Assembly: GCF_028368975.1 (NCBI RefSeq)
Contig: NZ_JAQNDM010000002.1
Span: forward strand, 5,326,425 to 5,390,424
DNA length: 64,000 nucleotides
Reading direction: 5' to 3'
Origin: Stigmatella ashevillena
Lineage (GTDB): Bacteria > Myxococcota > Myxococcia > Myxococcales > Myxococcaceae
Every line of letters begins with the position of its first letter. Within the stretch, counting starts at the first letter, position 1. Below the pieces are notes generated by a model. The model did no database searches, was not told the origin of the DNA, and was given only the letters and a program-made list of their open reading frames with translations. The translations under genes and the position numbers were made by a program. Shown here piece by piece: positions 1 through 10,006 of the stretch.

Positions 1-688
1 CCGCCGCCTTCCTGTTGACCGCCTTCTTCCTCTTGGAGACGAACACGGTGACCTCTACGTCGAGCCCCTCTTCGCTCAGCAGCCACTTGTCATCCTCAAT
101 GAACGGAGTCATCGCCACCTCGTTCCTTGCCAGGAGAGCCGCGAGGGCATGATCGACCGAGGTACCTTCCTCGCGCTGACGGTGGTTCTCGGCCTTGAGC
201 GAGCGAACCTCCTGGCGCTTCTCTTCCAACACCGTTCTCACGGCTTCTGGCGACTCAGGATCGATGTAGATGTCGACCTGACCATCCACCCTGGCGGAGG
301 AGGAGGTCACGGTGAAGGGAAGCTCTCTGCCGTCCGCGAGCGTCACCAGCAGCATGAAGCGATCTTCCGGGGCAAGGTTCTGGAGCGGCACGAGCACAAC
401 GGACCTGCCGCCCAGCAGCAAAGGCTCGAACCGGCCCTCCCAACCCAAGAGTCTTGTCCCGACAGGGTCGGCTGCAACCGGAAGCCGAAGCAGGGTTGCC
501 ACTCCCCCGGCAACGTAAAGCTCCGCCGCTCCGTCCTTCGGCTGCGTCGAGAGAAAGACACGCCTCGGCATCGGCGAGTCGCTCATGTTCGGCTGGCACA
601 GCTGAGCCTGAGCGTCCGCAGCCGAAGCCGCCCATAGGAGGGAACTCAGGGCCACTTGCACCATCCATCTGGCTTGGTACGTCTTCAT
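1..688 (-). CDS. DUF2381/TIGR02268 family secreted protein (3' end missing)
   Basis: The frame is open from the ATG at 688 to the window edge (229 codons, no stop), so the C-terminus lies outside. The first ~25 residues are a basic start and a hydrophobic stretch ending in alanines before 'QAQLC', a likely Sec signal peptide. A beta-rich segment follows, then a charged helical stretch around residues 160-185 containing 'VLEEKRQEVRSLKAEN'. Signal peptide, beta domain and charged helix in this order match the myxobacterial paralogous family TIGR02268 (DUF2381), whose function is unknown; members often neighbour kinase genes. No good Shine-Dalgarno is visible. Confidence 0.8.
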   Translation of the reverse strand, partial: MKTYQARWMVQVALSSLLWAASAADAQAQLCQPNMSDSPMPRRVFLSTQPKDGAAELYVAGGVATLLRLPVAADPVGTRLLGWEGRFEPLLLGGRSVVLVPLQNLAPEDRFMLLVTLADGRELPFTVTSSSARVDGQVDIYIDPESPEAVRTVLEEKRQEVRSLKAENHRQREEGTSVDHALAALLARNEVAMTPFIEDDKWLLSEEGLDVEVTVFVSKRKKAVNRKAA

Positions 689-750
689 GGGTCACCGCAA
701 CCTATCAGGTTGGCCGCCCCCACGGGATTGGGAACTTCTGGCTCCCTCAT

Positions 751-1245
751 TTAGCTGGAAGCCGGGCCTCCGCGCGGGGTGCGGTCCTCGCGTCCCGCGC
801 GGATCAGCTCCCCGCCGCCCACGAGCAGCAACAGCCCAAAGGCCAGGAAGCCCAGATCCCACGCCAGCTGGTGCGGGCCGGGCTTGACGTGGTGAACGCC
901 GAGGAGTTGGTGGTCGATGAGCCCCTCCACGGCGTTGAACAGGCCCCAACCTCCCAGCAGCGCGCCCACGAACGTCCGCGTGGACCAGGGCACCTCCGCG
1001 CGCTGGCCCGCGCGCCACAGCAGCCCCAGGCCGCCGGCCGTCATCAGCCAGGTAAGGGCGTGGAAGAGGCCATCCCAGAACATGTTCACCTTGGCGCTCA
1101 CCAAGTCGTCCGGGGGCAGGACGCTGGAGAGCATGTTGTGCCACTGGAGGAGCTGGTGCAGGAGGATTCCATCTACGAACCCGCCCAACCCCACCCCCAG
1201 CAAGCCTCCCGCCGCCACCAGCGGCCCCCTCCTCACCGCGGTCAT
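751..1245 (-). CDS. DUF2243 family integral membrane protein
   Basis: This is a 164-residue, multi-pass inner-membrane protein. The signature near residues 21-40, 'DGILLHQLLQWHNMLS', is typical of DUF2243, and later segments (WWS-type loops, 'GLFNAVEGLIDHQLLGVHH') carry conserved histidines that could bind a cofactor. Four or five hydrophobic helices are visible. The ATG at 1245 overlaps the stop of the upstream small gene in an ATGA, so the two are translationally coupled. A longer reading from 1587 is open but its N-terminus does not look like protein. Biochemical role unknown; relatives are often found near terminal oxidase genes. Confidence 0.8.
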   Translation of the reverse strand: MTAVRRGPLVAAGGLLGVGLGGFVDGILLHQLLQWHNMLSSVLPPDDLVSAKVNMFWDGLFHALTWLMTAGGLGLLWRAGQRAEVPWSTRTFVGALLGGWGLFNAVEGLIDHQLLGVHHVKPGPHQLAWDLGFLAFGLLLLVGGGELIRAGREDRTPRGGPASS

Positions 1246-1463
1246 GGGGACTTCTCCTCGACTGACGCACTGCCTCCAACGCGGTGCACCCTGGCGGCGA
1301 TGAGCAGGAAGAGGGCGAACGGAAGGGCAGTGATGGCCAGCCGTCCCCAGAAGTGCTCGTCGAAGATTCCTGCCTCCACCGCCTGACGGCAGGTAGGGCA
1401 CGCGGACGCGACGCGCCCGGTCAAAACCGTGACCAGCACGATGGCAATGGCAGACATTCTCAT
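1242..1463 (-). CDS. Small membrane protein with a CPxC motif
   Basis: A 73-residue protein: an N-terminal hydrophobic helix (signal or anchor, residues 3-20), then 'ACPTCRQAV' just after it, a short soluble stretch, a second hydrophobic helix around residues 42-58 ('ITALPFALFLLIAARV') and a charged tail. The CPTC pair would lie outside the cytoplasmic membrane if the first helix is an anchor, so metal binding or a redox role is possible. It is coupled to the DUF2243 gene by a 4-base overlap. Start could also be the second ATG at 1457. Function not recognised. Confidence 0.65.
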   Translation of the reverse strand: MRMSAIAIVLVTVLTGRVASACPTCRQAVEAGIFDEHFWGRLAITALPFALFLLIAARVHRVGGSASVEEKSP

Positions 1464-1528
1464 GAGGAATGACGGTGGATGCCAGCTGACACTTTCTGCA
1501 CTGGCCGCTTCTTACCTGTTTACTCAAA

Positions 1529-3167
<1,639 letters not shown>

Positions 3168-3272
3168 CCCTCTCTGGCTCCCCAGACCGGGTGCGCGGAC
3201 ACGACGCACCCGGTCAATAACGTTGTGATTGGGGAATCCCTTGAATAACGACATTGTAACGTTTTTCAGACA

Positions 3273-3301
3273 TTGACCGTATTGCACGGTGCGACTAGAG
3301 A
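3273..3301 (+). promoter_or_regulatory. Sigma-70-type promoter of second protease gene
   Basis: TTGACC at 3273-3278, a 17-base spacer, TAGAGA at 3296-3301. The flanking bases 'attgcacg' and 'gactagaga' match the promoter at 1529-1557. The gene therefore has its own promoter, giving a leader of about 95 bases. Confidence 0.6.
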
Positions 3302-3399
3302 CATGCCCTCGTGAGAACACACGGTGCCCCTGGGCTGCCGTGGGCTCACGGACTCGGCTCGACCGAGGCGGCCCCCTACCCCCGAGAGGACCTCAATCC

Positions 3400-4950
3400 A
3401 TGAATCGCAAGCTCAACACACTCTCCACCATGACGGCGCTGTTCGCCGGTCTGGCCACCGCGCATGGCGTGTCCGCCACCGCCGAGGCGGCCCCTGCCGA
3501 GGCCTCCGTGTCCGCCCTGGATGTGTCGCCGGAGATCCTCTCCGCGATGCGCCGGGATCTCCGCCTCTCCGAGGAGCAGCTGAGCCGCCGGCTCGCGTTC
3601 GAGGCGAAGGCGCCCGCGATCGAGAAGGGGCTGCGCGAGGAGTTGGGAGCCTCCTTTGGCGGCGCCTGGCTGAATGAGGAAGGGACTCAGCTCATCGTCG
3701 GCGTCACCGACGAGGCCAGCGCCGAGCGCGTCCGCCGCGCGGGCGCCGAGCCCCGCCGCGTTGCCCGGAGCCAAGCCCAACTCGACCGGGTCATGGCGGA
3801 GCTGAACGCCAACGCTCGGAACGCCACCGCGTCCATCCACTACTGGAGTGTGGACCTGCCCACCAACAGCGTCGTCGTCCACGCCGAGGGCTCGGGCATG
3901 TCGAAGCTGCGCAACGAGGCGTTCGTTGCGGCCAGCAGCGGCGCGAAGGACGGCACCATCCGCATGGTGGCCTCCACCGAGGCGCCTCGCCTCGCGTACG
4001 ACGTGCGCGGCGGTGACCCCTACTACTTCAGCAACGCGCGCTGCTCGATTGGCTTCTCCGTCAACGGCGGCTTCGTCACCGCCGGCCACTGCGGCGGCGC
4101 GGGCACCGCCACCACCGGCTTCAACGGCGTGGCGCTGGGCACCATCCGCGCGTCCACCTTCCCCACCAACGACTGGGGCTGGGTCGCCACCAACGGCTCG
4201 TGGACGCCGCAGCCGTGGGTGTACAGCTACAACAACGCGAACGTCACCGTCGCTGGATCTCAAGAGGCGGGCGTGGGCGCCTCCATCTGCCGCTCCGGCT
4301 ACACGACCGGTTGGCGCTGTGGAACCCTCCTGGCCAAGAACATCACCGTCAACTACTCCAACGGCCCCGTCTACGGCATGTCTCACACCAATGCCTGCGC
4401 CAATGGCGGTGACTCGGGTGGCTCGGTCATCTCCGGCACCCAGGCCCAGGGCGTCACCTCCGGCATCGCCGGCGGCTGCGACTCCAGCAGCCCCCAGACC
4501 TTCTTCCAGCCCATCAACCCCATCCTGAGCGCCTACGGCCTGACGCTGCGCACGGGCGGCGGCAGCACCGGTGGCCAGTCGTTCGTCTCGCGCCTCAATG
4601 GCAAGTGCATCGACGTGCCCAACTCCAACTTCTCCGATGGCGTCCAGGTCCAGATGTGGGACTGCAATGGCACCAACGCCCAGAAGTTCACCTGGGTGGG
4701 CAACACGCTGCAGATCGGCGGCAAGTGTCTGGACGTCGCCAACGCCTCCACGGCCAACGGCACGCCCCTCCAGATCGTCAGCTGCAATGGCAACCGCGCC
4801 CAGGACTTCGTGCTCAGCGGCGCGGGCGACCTGGTCAGCTACCTGGCCAACAAGTGCGTGGACATCGTCAACCACAACCAGAACAACGGCGCCAAGCTCA
4901 TCATCTACGAGTGCACCGGCACCTCGAACCAGAAGTGGGATTACCGCTAG
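3400..4950 (+). CDS. Secreted S1 serine protease with ricin-type lectin tail (copy 2)
   Basis: A 516-residue paralogue of the preceding gene with the same order of signal peptide, pro-region, alpha-lytic-type protease domain and ricin-type beta-trefoil. Catalytic residues fall at the same positions: His230 ('TAGHC'), Asp in 'TNDWGW' and Ser339 ('GDSGGS'). Lectin repeats read 'VQMWDC', 'LQIVSC' and 'LIIYEC'; the last two have lost the Trp, so sugar specificity or strength may differ. The ATG at 3400 aligns with the start of copy 1 (MNRKLN/MTRKLN); an upstream open extension to 3289 lies over the promoter. A strong terminator follows. A tandem duplication with divergence is the simplest origin. 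Confidence 0.93.
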   Translation: MNRKLNTLSTMTALFAGLATAHGVSATAEAAPAEASVSALDVSPEILSAMRRDLRLSEEQLSRRLAFEAKAPAIEKGLREELGASFGGAWLNEEGTQLIVGVTDEASAERVRRAGAEPRRVARSQAQLDRVMAELNANARNATASIHYWSVDLPTNSVVVHAEGSGMSKLRNEAFVAASSGAKDGTIRMVASTEAPRLAYDVRGGDPYYFSNARCSIGFSVNGGFVTAGHCGGAGTATTGFNGVALGTIRASTFPTNDWGWVATNGSWTPQPWVYSYNNANVTVAGSQEAGVGASICRSGYTTGWRCGTLLAKNITVNYSNGPVYGMSHTNACANGGDSGGSVISGTQAQGVTSGIAGGCDSSSPQTFFQPINPILSAYGLTLRTGGGSTGGQSFVSRLNGKCIDVPNSNFSDGVQVQMWDCNGTNAQKFTWVGNTLQIGGKCLDVANASTANGTPLQIVSCNGNRAQDFVLSGAGDLVSYLANKCVDIVNHNQNNGAKLIIYECTGTSNQKWDYR

Positions 4951-4973
4951 TCTCGCGCGGGCTGTCTAAGTGA

Positions 4974-5007
4974 GGGGCGTGGCCACTTGGGCCGCGCCCC
5001 TTTTTTT
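4974..5007 (+). terminator. Rho-independent terminator after protease pair
   Basis: Stem GGGGCGTGGCC / GGCCGCGCCCC (one T-G wobble), loop ACTTG, then seven T residues at 5001-5007. It lies 23 bases past the stop of protease copy 2 and just before the convergent gene ending at 5024. Confidence 0.9.
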
Positions 5008-5023
5008 GTCCCTCGCCTCGGCT

Positions 5024-5677
5024 TTACAGCGCGGCCCCGGCCACCGAGGACACCGCGTTCGCCGCGCCTCCGCCCACGGCCGCCCCTGCGCCCGCCACAC
5101 CCTGCGCCAGGGACGCGATGGACTGCACCGCCTCCGTCAGTTGCTGAACGACATCGGCCAAGCTGCTCAGCCCTTCACCCGCGCTCGGACCGCCTGCGCT
5201 CGGGCCGCCTGCGCTCGGACCACCCGCGCTCGGACCACCCGCGCTCGGACCACCTGCGCTCGGGCCACCTGCGCTCGGGCCACACGAGCCCGGACCCTCG
5301 GAGTTCGGACCACCGGGCCCCGGGGCCGCCGGCCCACCGAGGGCCTCGATGAGATGGGAGAGCAGGCTCGCCAGCCCCTCGATGCCGTTGGGGCTGTCCA
5401 CCGGCTGCGTGCTCAGGTCCGGCGGCGTCAGATTTCCACCCAGCTCTCCGGGCAGTTGCGCAACGTTCCTCTTCATCACCGGCTCGGCCAGTTGCAGCTT
5501 CGCGAAGTCGGCCTGTGGCCCCGCGCTGAAGCCGTCCTGGAAGGAGCTCACCGGCTTCGCCAGGGACTTCTGGGCCGGAGCCGTGAGGGCGTCCGCCTGT
5601 CCCACGGAACTCGAGGGGCTCAGGGCGGCGGTGGGAGCCAGCGGGGCAGGACGGGCGGCGAGGGGGGCAATGGCCAT
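5024..5677 (-). CDS. Hypothetical protein with GPSAG pentapeptide repeats
   Basis: A 217-residue protein of unknown function. The ATG at 5677 has AAGGAAG upstream at good spacing; in-frame sequence further upstream is not protein-like. Residues ~1-60 are Ala/Pro/Ser-rich and probably disordered, followed by 'SSFQDGFSAGP'. A mid-region helix leads into seven tandem copies of GPSAG, then a short amphipathic helix and a Gly/Ala-rich hydrophobic tail ('VAGAGAAVGGGAANAVSS'). There is no classical signal peptide. Low-complexity linkers of this kind join domains in secreted myxobacterial proteins, but no enzyme domain is present. It could be a small secreted or surface peptide. Confidence 0.6.
   Translation of the reverse strand: MAIAPLAARPAPLAPTAALSPSSSVGQADALTAPAQKSLAKPVSSFQDGFSAGPQADFAKLQLAEPVMKRNVAQLPGELGGNLTPPDLSTQPVDSPNGIEGLASLLSHLIEALGGPAAPGPGGPNSEGPGSCGPSAGGPSAGGPSAGGPSAGGPSAGGPSAGGPSAGEGLSSLADVVQQLTEAVQSIASLAQGVAGAGAAVGGGAANAVSSVAGAAL
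5179..5283 (-). repeat. Seven 15-base tandem repeats coding GPSAG
   Basis: Seven consecutive 15-base units of the form (cc/cg)gcgctcgg(a/g)cc(a/g)cc, keeping the coding frame. Copies differ mainly at third positions, so they are slightly aged and not freshly expanded. Confidence 0.85.
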
Positions 5678-5918
5678 GACGGAGCTTCCTTTGGGTGCGG
5701 CGAGGGGAGAGGCGTCGTGTGGGCGCCGTTGTATTCCCCTAGAGCACACGGTGTGCCAAAGCCCACAGAGGCCAGGCCGTGTGTCAAGTGGCTGATTTTC
5801 TTGAAGACAGCCCCCTCTTCGGCTCGGCCCGGAGACGGCGCTCCTCGGCCCCGGTGGCCTTCCCTGGTGACTCGCGTCCAAGGGAGGTGACTGTTGTCAC
5901 CAGAAATCCGCCCTGCGC

Positions 5919-7004
5919 CTACACCGCACGGACCTTGGCCGGCAGGAACCGCCGGAGCAGGGTGGGGGGAGCGTTCTTGGCCTGGAGCGCGGGCTTCTCG
6001 ACCCAGTGCCACGACAGCGCCGCCAGCACCCCCACCAGGGGAAGCGCGAGCGCCGTGTTCACCCACCACTCTGTCCGGCCGCCCAGCAGGGCCGTGACGA
6101 GTTGCTGCACCGGAAACCCATAGATGTAGACGCCGTACGAGAAGTCACCGAAGCGCGCGAAGTTCGCGAACGGCCCCGGCCGGAACGCCAGGTACATCAA
6201 CACATACGCTCCGCAGCTGCCCACCGCGGGCCGGAGGCCCACCCCCAGCCACGCCGTCGCCGCGAGCACGCCCAGGCACCCCAGCGCGATCCACGGGCTC
6301 AGCCGCACCCTGTCTCTCAGCAGGTACAGCACCACGCCTCCTCCGAAGTAGAGGGACAGCTCCGGCCACCACCCCAGCCGGGGCCCCACATACGGCACGA
6401 AGGGAAGCACCGCCGCCAGGCCCCACCCCACCACCGCCGTCCACCGCCGCAGCCACCCGGCCACGCCCACCGCCGCCACCAGCAGGTAGAAGCCCACCTC
6501 GTATTGCAGCGTCCACAACGAGCCATTCACGGCCGGCGCATAGGCATTGCCCGTGAAGACCCCCGGCAACTCCCACTGCGGCTGGTGCAGCGTGAGGTTC
6601 CGCCACAGGTACCGGTACGTGTCGGGAGAGCGGAAGTAGGCCTCCAGCGGCAGGTCCGTCATCGCCGGGCCCAACAGGAAGACACTCGCCAGCAGCACCA
6701 CCGCCAGCCCCGGAAAGATGCGCAACACCCGCGCCCACAGATAGTGGGCCTGGCTCGGAGCGCGCTCCTGGCTTCGCGTGATGAGCAGTCCGCTGATGAT
6801 GAGAAAGACCGCCACGCACACCCGCCCCAGCGACATCTGCCCGCCGGTGAAGGCCTCCAATGGCTCGCGCGCGCTCTGTCCCTGCGCGAGTGGAACCGAA
6901 TGCGAGACGATGACCCCCACGGCCGCCACCAGCCGGATGAAGTCCAGGTTGTTGCGATGACCGTCCAGACACTGCCGCAGCGTGGGAGATGAGAAAGAAG
7001 GCAT
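5919..7004 (-). CDS. Membrane acyltransferase (acyltransferase_3 family)
   Basis: A 361-residue polytopic protein. The opening 'NNLDFIRLVAAVGVIVSHS' is the hallmark first helix and catalytic His-region of acyltransferase family 3 (OafA/NodX-like), which O-acylate sugars of LPS, exopolysaccharide or antibiotics at the cytoplasmic membrane. About ten hydrophobic helices follow, with 'FFLISG'-like 'FLIISGLLITRS', a conserved R/N segment ('WRNLTLHQPQWELPGVF') and the typical C-terminal 'WHWVEKP'. The ATG at 7004 matches the usual family start; a GTG at 7091 is an open alternative. Neighbours do not reveal its substrate. Confidence 0.88.
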   Translation of the reverse strand: MPSFSSPTLRQCLDGHRNNLDFIRLVAAVGVIVSHSVPLAQGQSAREPLEAFTGGQMSLGRVCVAVFLIISGLLITRSQERAPSQAHYLWARVLRIFPGLAVVLLASVFLLGPAMTDLPLEAYFRSPDTYRYLWRNLTLHQPQWELPGVFTGNAYAPAVNGSLWTLQYEVGFYLLVAAVGVAGWLRRWTAVVGWGLAAVLPFVPYVGPRLGWWPELSLYFGGGVVLYLLRDRVRLSPWIALGCLGVLAATAWLGVGLRPAVGSCGAYVLMYLAFRPGPFANFARFGDFSYGVYIYGFPVQQLVTALLGGRTEWWVNTALALPLVGVLAALSWHWVEKPALQAKNAPPTLLRRFLPAKVRAV

Positions 7005-7221
7005 GGATGGATTGAGGTGGGAGCGCCCCCCGGCGCGGCATTCTGGACCGGAGCCCTGTCCGCACCAAGCAGACAGGGAGACATCTCCCACACCCGCCCA
7101 TTCTAAATCAATTCCCGCTACTCCCTCTTTCCACGCAACTCATTAGGGGGGGGGCCGACTTTCCAGGAGCCCTGCCATGTCATGAGCCACCGCCAGCGTG
7201 GCCCCCCGGTGGGACTCCCGC

Positions 7222-9825
7222 TCAGGGCAGGAACTTCCAGGGTCGCGTCGTCGCTGCCTGGAAACAGTGGACCTGAGCAGTGGTGCTACCGCCGAGTTCC
7301 TGGAGAACCCCAGCGCTGTAGCCCTTCGTCTGGCACCACTTGCTGATCTCCAGCCGGGCCTCCGTGGACGCGAAGTTGCCCGCGGTGTTGGCCGGCCCGA
7401 GCTGACTCCGGGGCACGTCCTGGACGAGCCCCGCGTTGAAGCAGCCCACCCAGGGCCGGGAGGTCATCTCGAAAATCTGCCCCGTCGTCCACCCGAGGCT
7501 GTTGCACCAGCGGTGCACGGCCGCGGAGCAGTGCGTGCTCTGCGCGGACCGCTCGTCCGTGCAGCCATCGTGCTTGCGGGCCAGCTCCTCGAACGTCACC
7601 CCCAGGCTCACGTGCTGAATGGGGGCGCAGGCCACGGACACCTCCGTGGTGTTCGCCGTGGCCGGCACGCCCACGAGCGAGATGGGGGGCTGGTTGCTGA
7701 TGACCTGGCGCAGCGTCTCCCAGAAGTTGGTGGCGGAGGCCAGCGCATCATCCGCGCCCCGCTGCGCGCAGACGCGGTGCATGGACTGCGCGCACGCCAG
7801 CGAGCCCAGCGCCGGGAAGCCATTGCACGCGGGGTGCTGCTGGCTCATCACGAACTGGCCCGCGGTGGGCTCCTCCTGAATGGCGTCCTCCTTGCAGTTC
7901 GCGCCCAGCGCGCTCATGCAGACGCTGCGGTTGGAGCGGGCGTGGGTGAAGAACTGCACCTCGTCGATGAAGCCCTTGAAGGAGCCCTCGCCCTGGGCGG
8001 GGCAGCTCTGCGTGTCCAGGGTGTTGCCCGCGCCAATCGACATCTGGCCCGTGCCCAGCCGGAACGTACCGGGCGCGTTGGGCAGCGTGCGCCCCGTGGA
8101 CACGCCGTTGATGTACTCGCCGAACTGGCCGGTGACGCCGTCCCAGGTATAGGCCAGGTGCGTCCAGCGGCCCGTGGGCAGCGGCGGGCTGAACCCCAGC
8201 CGGACACGGGTGCCGTTCACCACCAGGGACATCTGCACCGCGTTGTTCGACTCATAGATGAGATCCAATCCGCCCGGCTTCTGGAGCAGGTACCGGTAGG
8301 GATTGCCGGTACAACCCTGGTTGATGTTCAGGTCCGGGCGAACAGCGAGCTGCACGGTGAAGCCCCGGACGAGCGCCCCCACGCCCGGCACGGTGTTGTT
8401 GGCATCCGTGAAGTTCACCGTGGCGGCGCCACCGCCGGGCAACACCAGCGCCCGGCCCTTGGCGTGCGGCTCCCAGAGCGAGCCCGTGGTGGGCTGGGTG
8501 GGCTGGTTCTTGTCGGAGATCTGCGCGGTGCCTTTGACCGTCGCGGTGAAGAAGCGGCCCGCCACGTCCGGAGTGCGCGTCAAGTCGTACTCGCCCGCCC
8601 GGTTCACCATCTCGTTCATGGGCAGGGAGAGCAACTGGAAGGGGTTGCCGATCTCTCCGAGGTCCACCTCGTTGTAGTCCCCCGTGTTGCTGCCAAACAG
8701 GGCGAACACGTCGTGCGTCTTGGTCATGGGCAGGAAGCGGGCCTCGTTGTTCGAGCCCGGGGGGAAGTTCTGGGCGGTGGCGCGCTCCTGCTCGAAGTTC
8801 CACATGGGGCTCGAGTAGAAGAGGTGGGCCATGTCCAGACGGTCCGTGTTGATGCTCCCGTCGAGGTGCTGGGCGATCCACCCCGTCTCCGAGCCGATGA
8901 GGCTCATGGCCTCGCGGCGCGCGCCATCGGTATAGCGCACGGCGGCGTACAGGAGGTTGCGCCCCTCGTGGTCCACCCACGCATAGGCGCCGCGGATCAG
9001 CGCGCCCGAAGTGGTGTCGCCAAAGTCCTCGCCGGTGGCGGCCTTCAGGCGCTGCCACGCCAGCGGGTAGCGCTTCACGCCCGGGTTGGGATCATTGAAC
9101 ATCATCGAGACGGGACGCGGGACGCTCCAGTTCGTGGGGGCACAGGGCGTGTCGTTGTACGAATACATCAAGTAGTCGATGCCCCCGTTGTTGGCCGGAG
9201 CGCCCTGGAAGATGAGCAGGCGGCCATCGGAGGTCATCGTCGGCTCGATGCCCCGGAGGTTCGCGCCCGTGTTCGTCTTCAACGTCTCCAGGGCGCCGGT
9301 GGTGAACGAGGCGATCTCCGCCTGCGCCGTGAACGGCTGATTCACCCGCACGTTGATGGGACGGCGGCGAAAGATGTTGTCCCCGTTGAACATCATCGAA
9401 TCGAAAATGTAGGGCTGATAGACAGCCACCCCACCGCTGAGGGTGTAGGGCTGTGCTGAGTGGGTGAAGCAGAACGCCAGGGCGTTCTCGCCGTTCTTCA
9501 CCTCGGTCGTGACGCCCGCCGAGAAGGCAGCCCCGAAGTTGGGTTTGCCCTCGGCGTCATACGTGACGGCCTCGGGCCGGAACACCCGGGCGCGCCACTT
9601 GGTGGTCGTCGTCGCGTGGTCCTCCCCGTTGTTGCCGATGAAGATCCGCCCATCCACCGTGGAAGAGTGGCCATTGGCGCCAAACGGGGTGCTGATGCGC
9701 GTGTTCACCAGCGACGGGCGAGAGGCCGCCGAGGCCTCCTGCGGGGCCAAGAGACAACCCACCAGCGAGAGCAGCAGACCTGAAAACCACCGAGGGGGGC
9801 TTTGTGGGATGGGCGGGAAGGCCAT
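7222..9825 (-). CDS. Large secreted LamG-domain protein with Cys-rich C-terminus
   Basis: An 867-residue exported protein. AGGAGG precedes the ATG at 9825, and residues 1-33 form a signal peptide ending 'EASAAS'. Residues ~35-430 resemble a beta-propeller-like scaffold ('GFGANGHSSTVDGRIFIGNNGEDH', 'EPTMTSDGRLLIFQG'). A concanavalin-like LamG module follows at ~470-640 ('LAVRPDLNINQG', 'WTHLAYTWDG', 'FKGFIDEVQFF'). The last ~200 residues carry three related Cys-rich units, two with the pattern W-C-x(3-4)-G-x(3)-G...C-F. Probably binds surface glycans or proteins; no catalytic residues are recognised. Monocistronic between an acyltransferase and a divergent kinase. Confidence 0.75.
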   Translation of the reverse strand: MAFPPIPQSPPRWFSGLLLSLVGCLLAPQEASAASRPSLVNTRISTPFGANGHSSTVDGRIFIGNNGEDHATTTTKWRARVFRPEAVTYDAEGKPNFGAAFSAGVTTEVKNGENALAFCFTHSAQPYTLSGGVAVYQPYIFDSMMFNGDNIFRRRPINVRVNQPFTAQAEIASFTTGALETLKTNTGANLRGIEPTMTSDGRLLIFQGAPANNGGIDYLMYSYNDTPCAPTNWSVPRPVSMMFNDPNPGVKRYPLAWQRLKAATGEDFGDTTSGALIRGAYAWVDHEGRNLLYAAVRYTDGARREAMSLIGSETGWIAQHLDGSINTDRLDMAHLFYSSPMWNFEQERATAQNFPPGSNNEARFLPMTKTHDVFALFGSNTGDYNEVDLGEIGNPFQLLSLPMNEMVNRAGEYDLTRTPDVAGRFFTATVKGTAQISDKNQPTQPTTGSLWEPHAKGRALVLPGGGAATVNFTDANNTVPGVGALVRGFTVQLAVRPDLNINQGCTGNPYRYLLQKPGGLDLIYESNNAVQMSLVVNGTRVRLGFSPPLPTGRWTHLAYTWDGVTGQFGEYINGVSTGRTLPNAPGTFRLGTGQMSIGAGNTLDTQSCPAQGEGSFKGFIDEVQFFTHARSNRSVCMSALGANCKEDAIQEEPTAGQFVMSQQHPACNGFPALGSLACAQSMHRVCAQRGADDALASATNFWETLRQVISNQPPISLVGVPATANTTEVSVACAPIQHVSLGVTFEELARKHDGCTDERSAQSTHCSAAVHRWCNSLGWTTGQIFEMTSRPWVGCFNAGLVQDVPRSQLGPANTAGNFASTEARLEISKWCQTKGYSAGVLQELGGSTTAQVHCFQAATTRPWKFLP

Positions 9826-9848
9826 GAATCCTCCTAGAGCCGTAAAAC

Positions 9849-9874
9849 TTGATACATGACACTTTCAATATCAA
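9849..9874 (-). promoter_or_regulatory. Inverted repeat upstream of LamG gene
   Basis: TTGATA at 9849-9854 and TATCAA at 9869-9874 form an inverted repeat with a 14-base spacer, 24 bases upstream of the ATG at 9825 in an AT-rich patch. It could be an operator or overlap a promoter; no clear -35/-10 pair was found. Confidence 0.3.
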
Positions 9875-10006
9875 TCAGATAATCCATACTACCGCGCCAC
9901 ACTCTTCCCGAGCCGTGCGTGGGCCTCTGACAGCGGAGCCCATGTGGCTCCCCCCTCATATATTGGAGGGCCCAGGGGCTTCTCTGGCATGGCGGGAAGG
10001 ATGTGG

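Noticed and set aside
5179-5283. Possible CRISPR-like array from evenly spaced repeats
   Set aside because: The 15-base units are contiguous without spacers and keep a protein frame.
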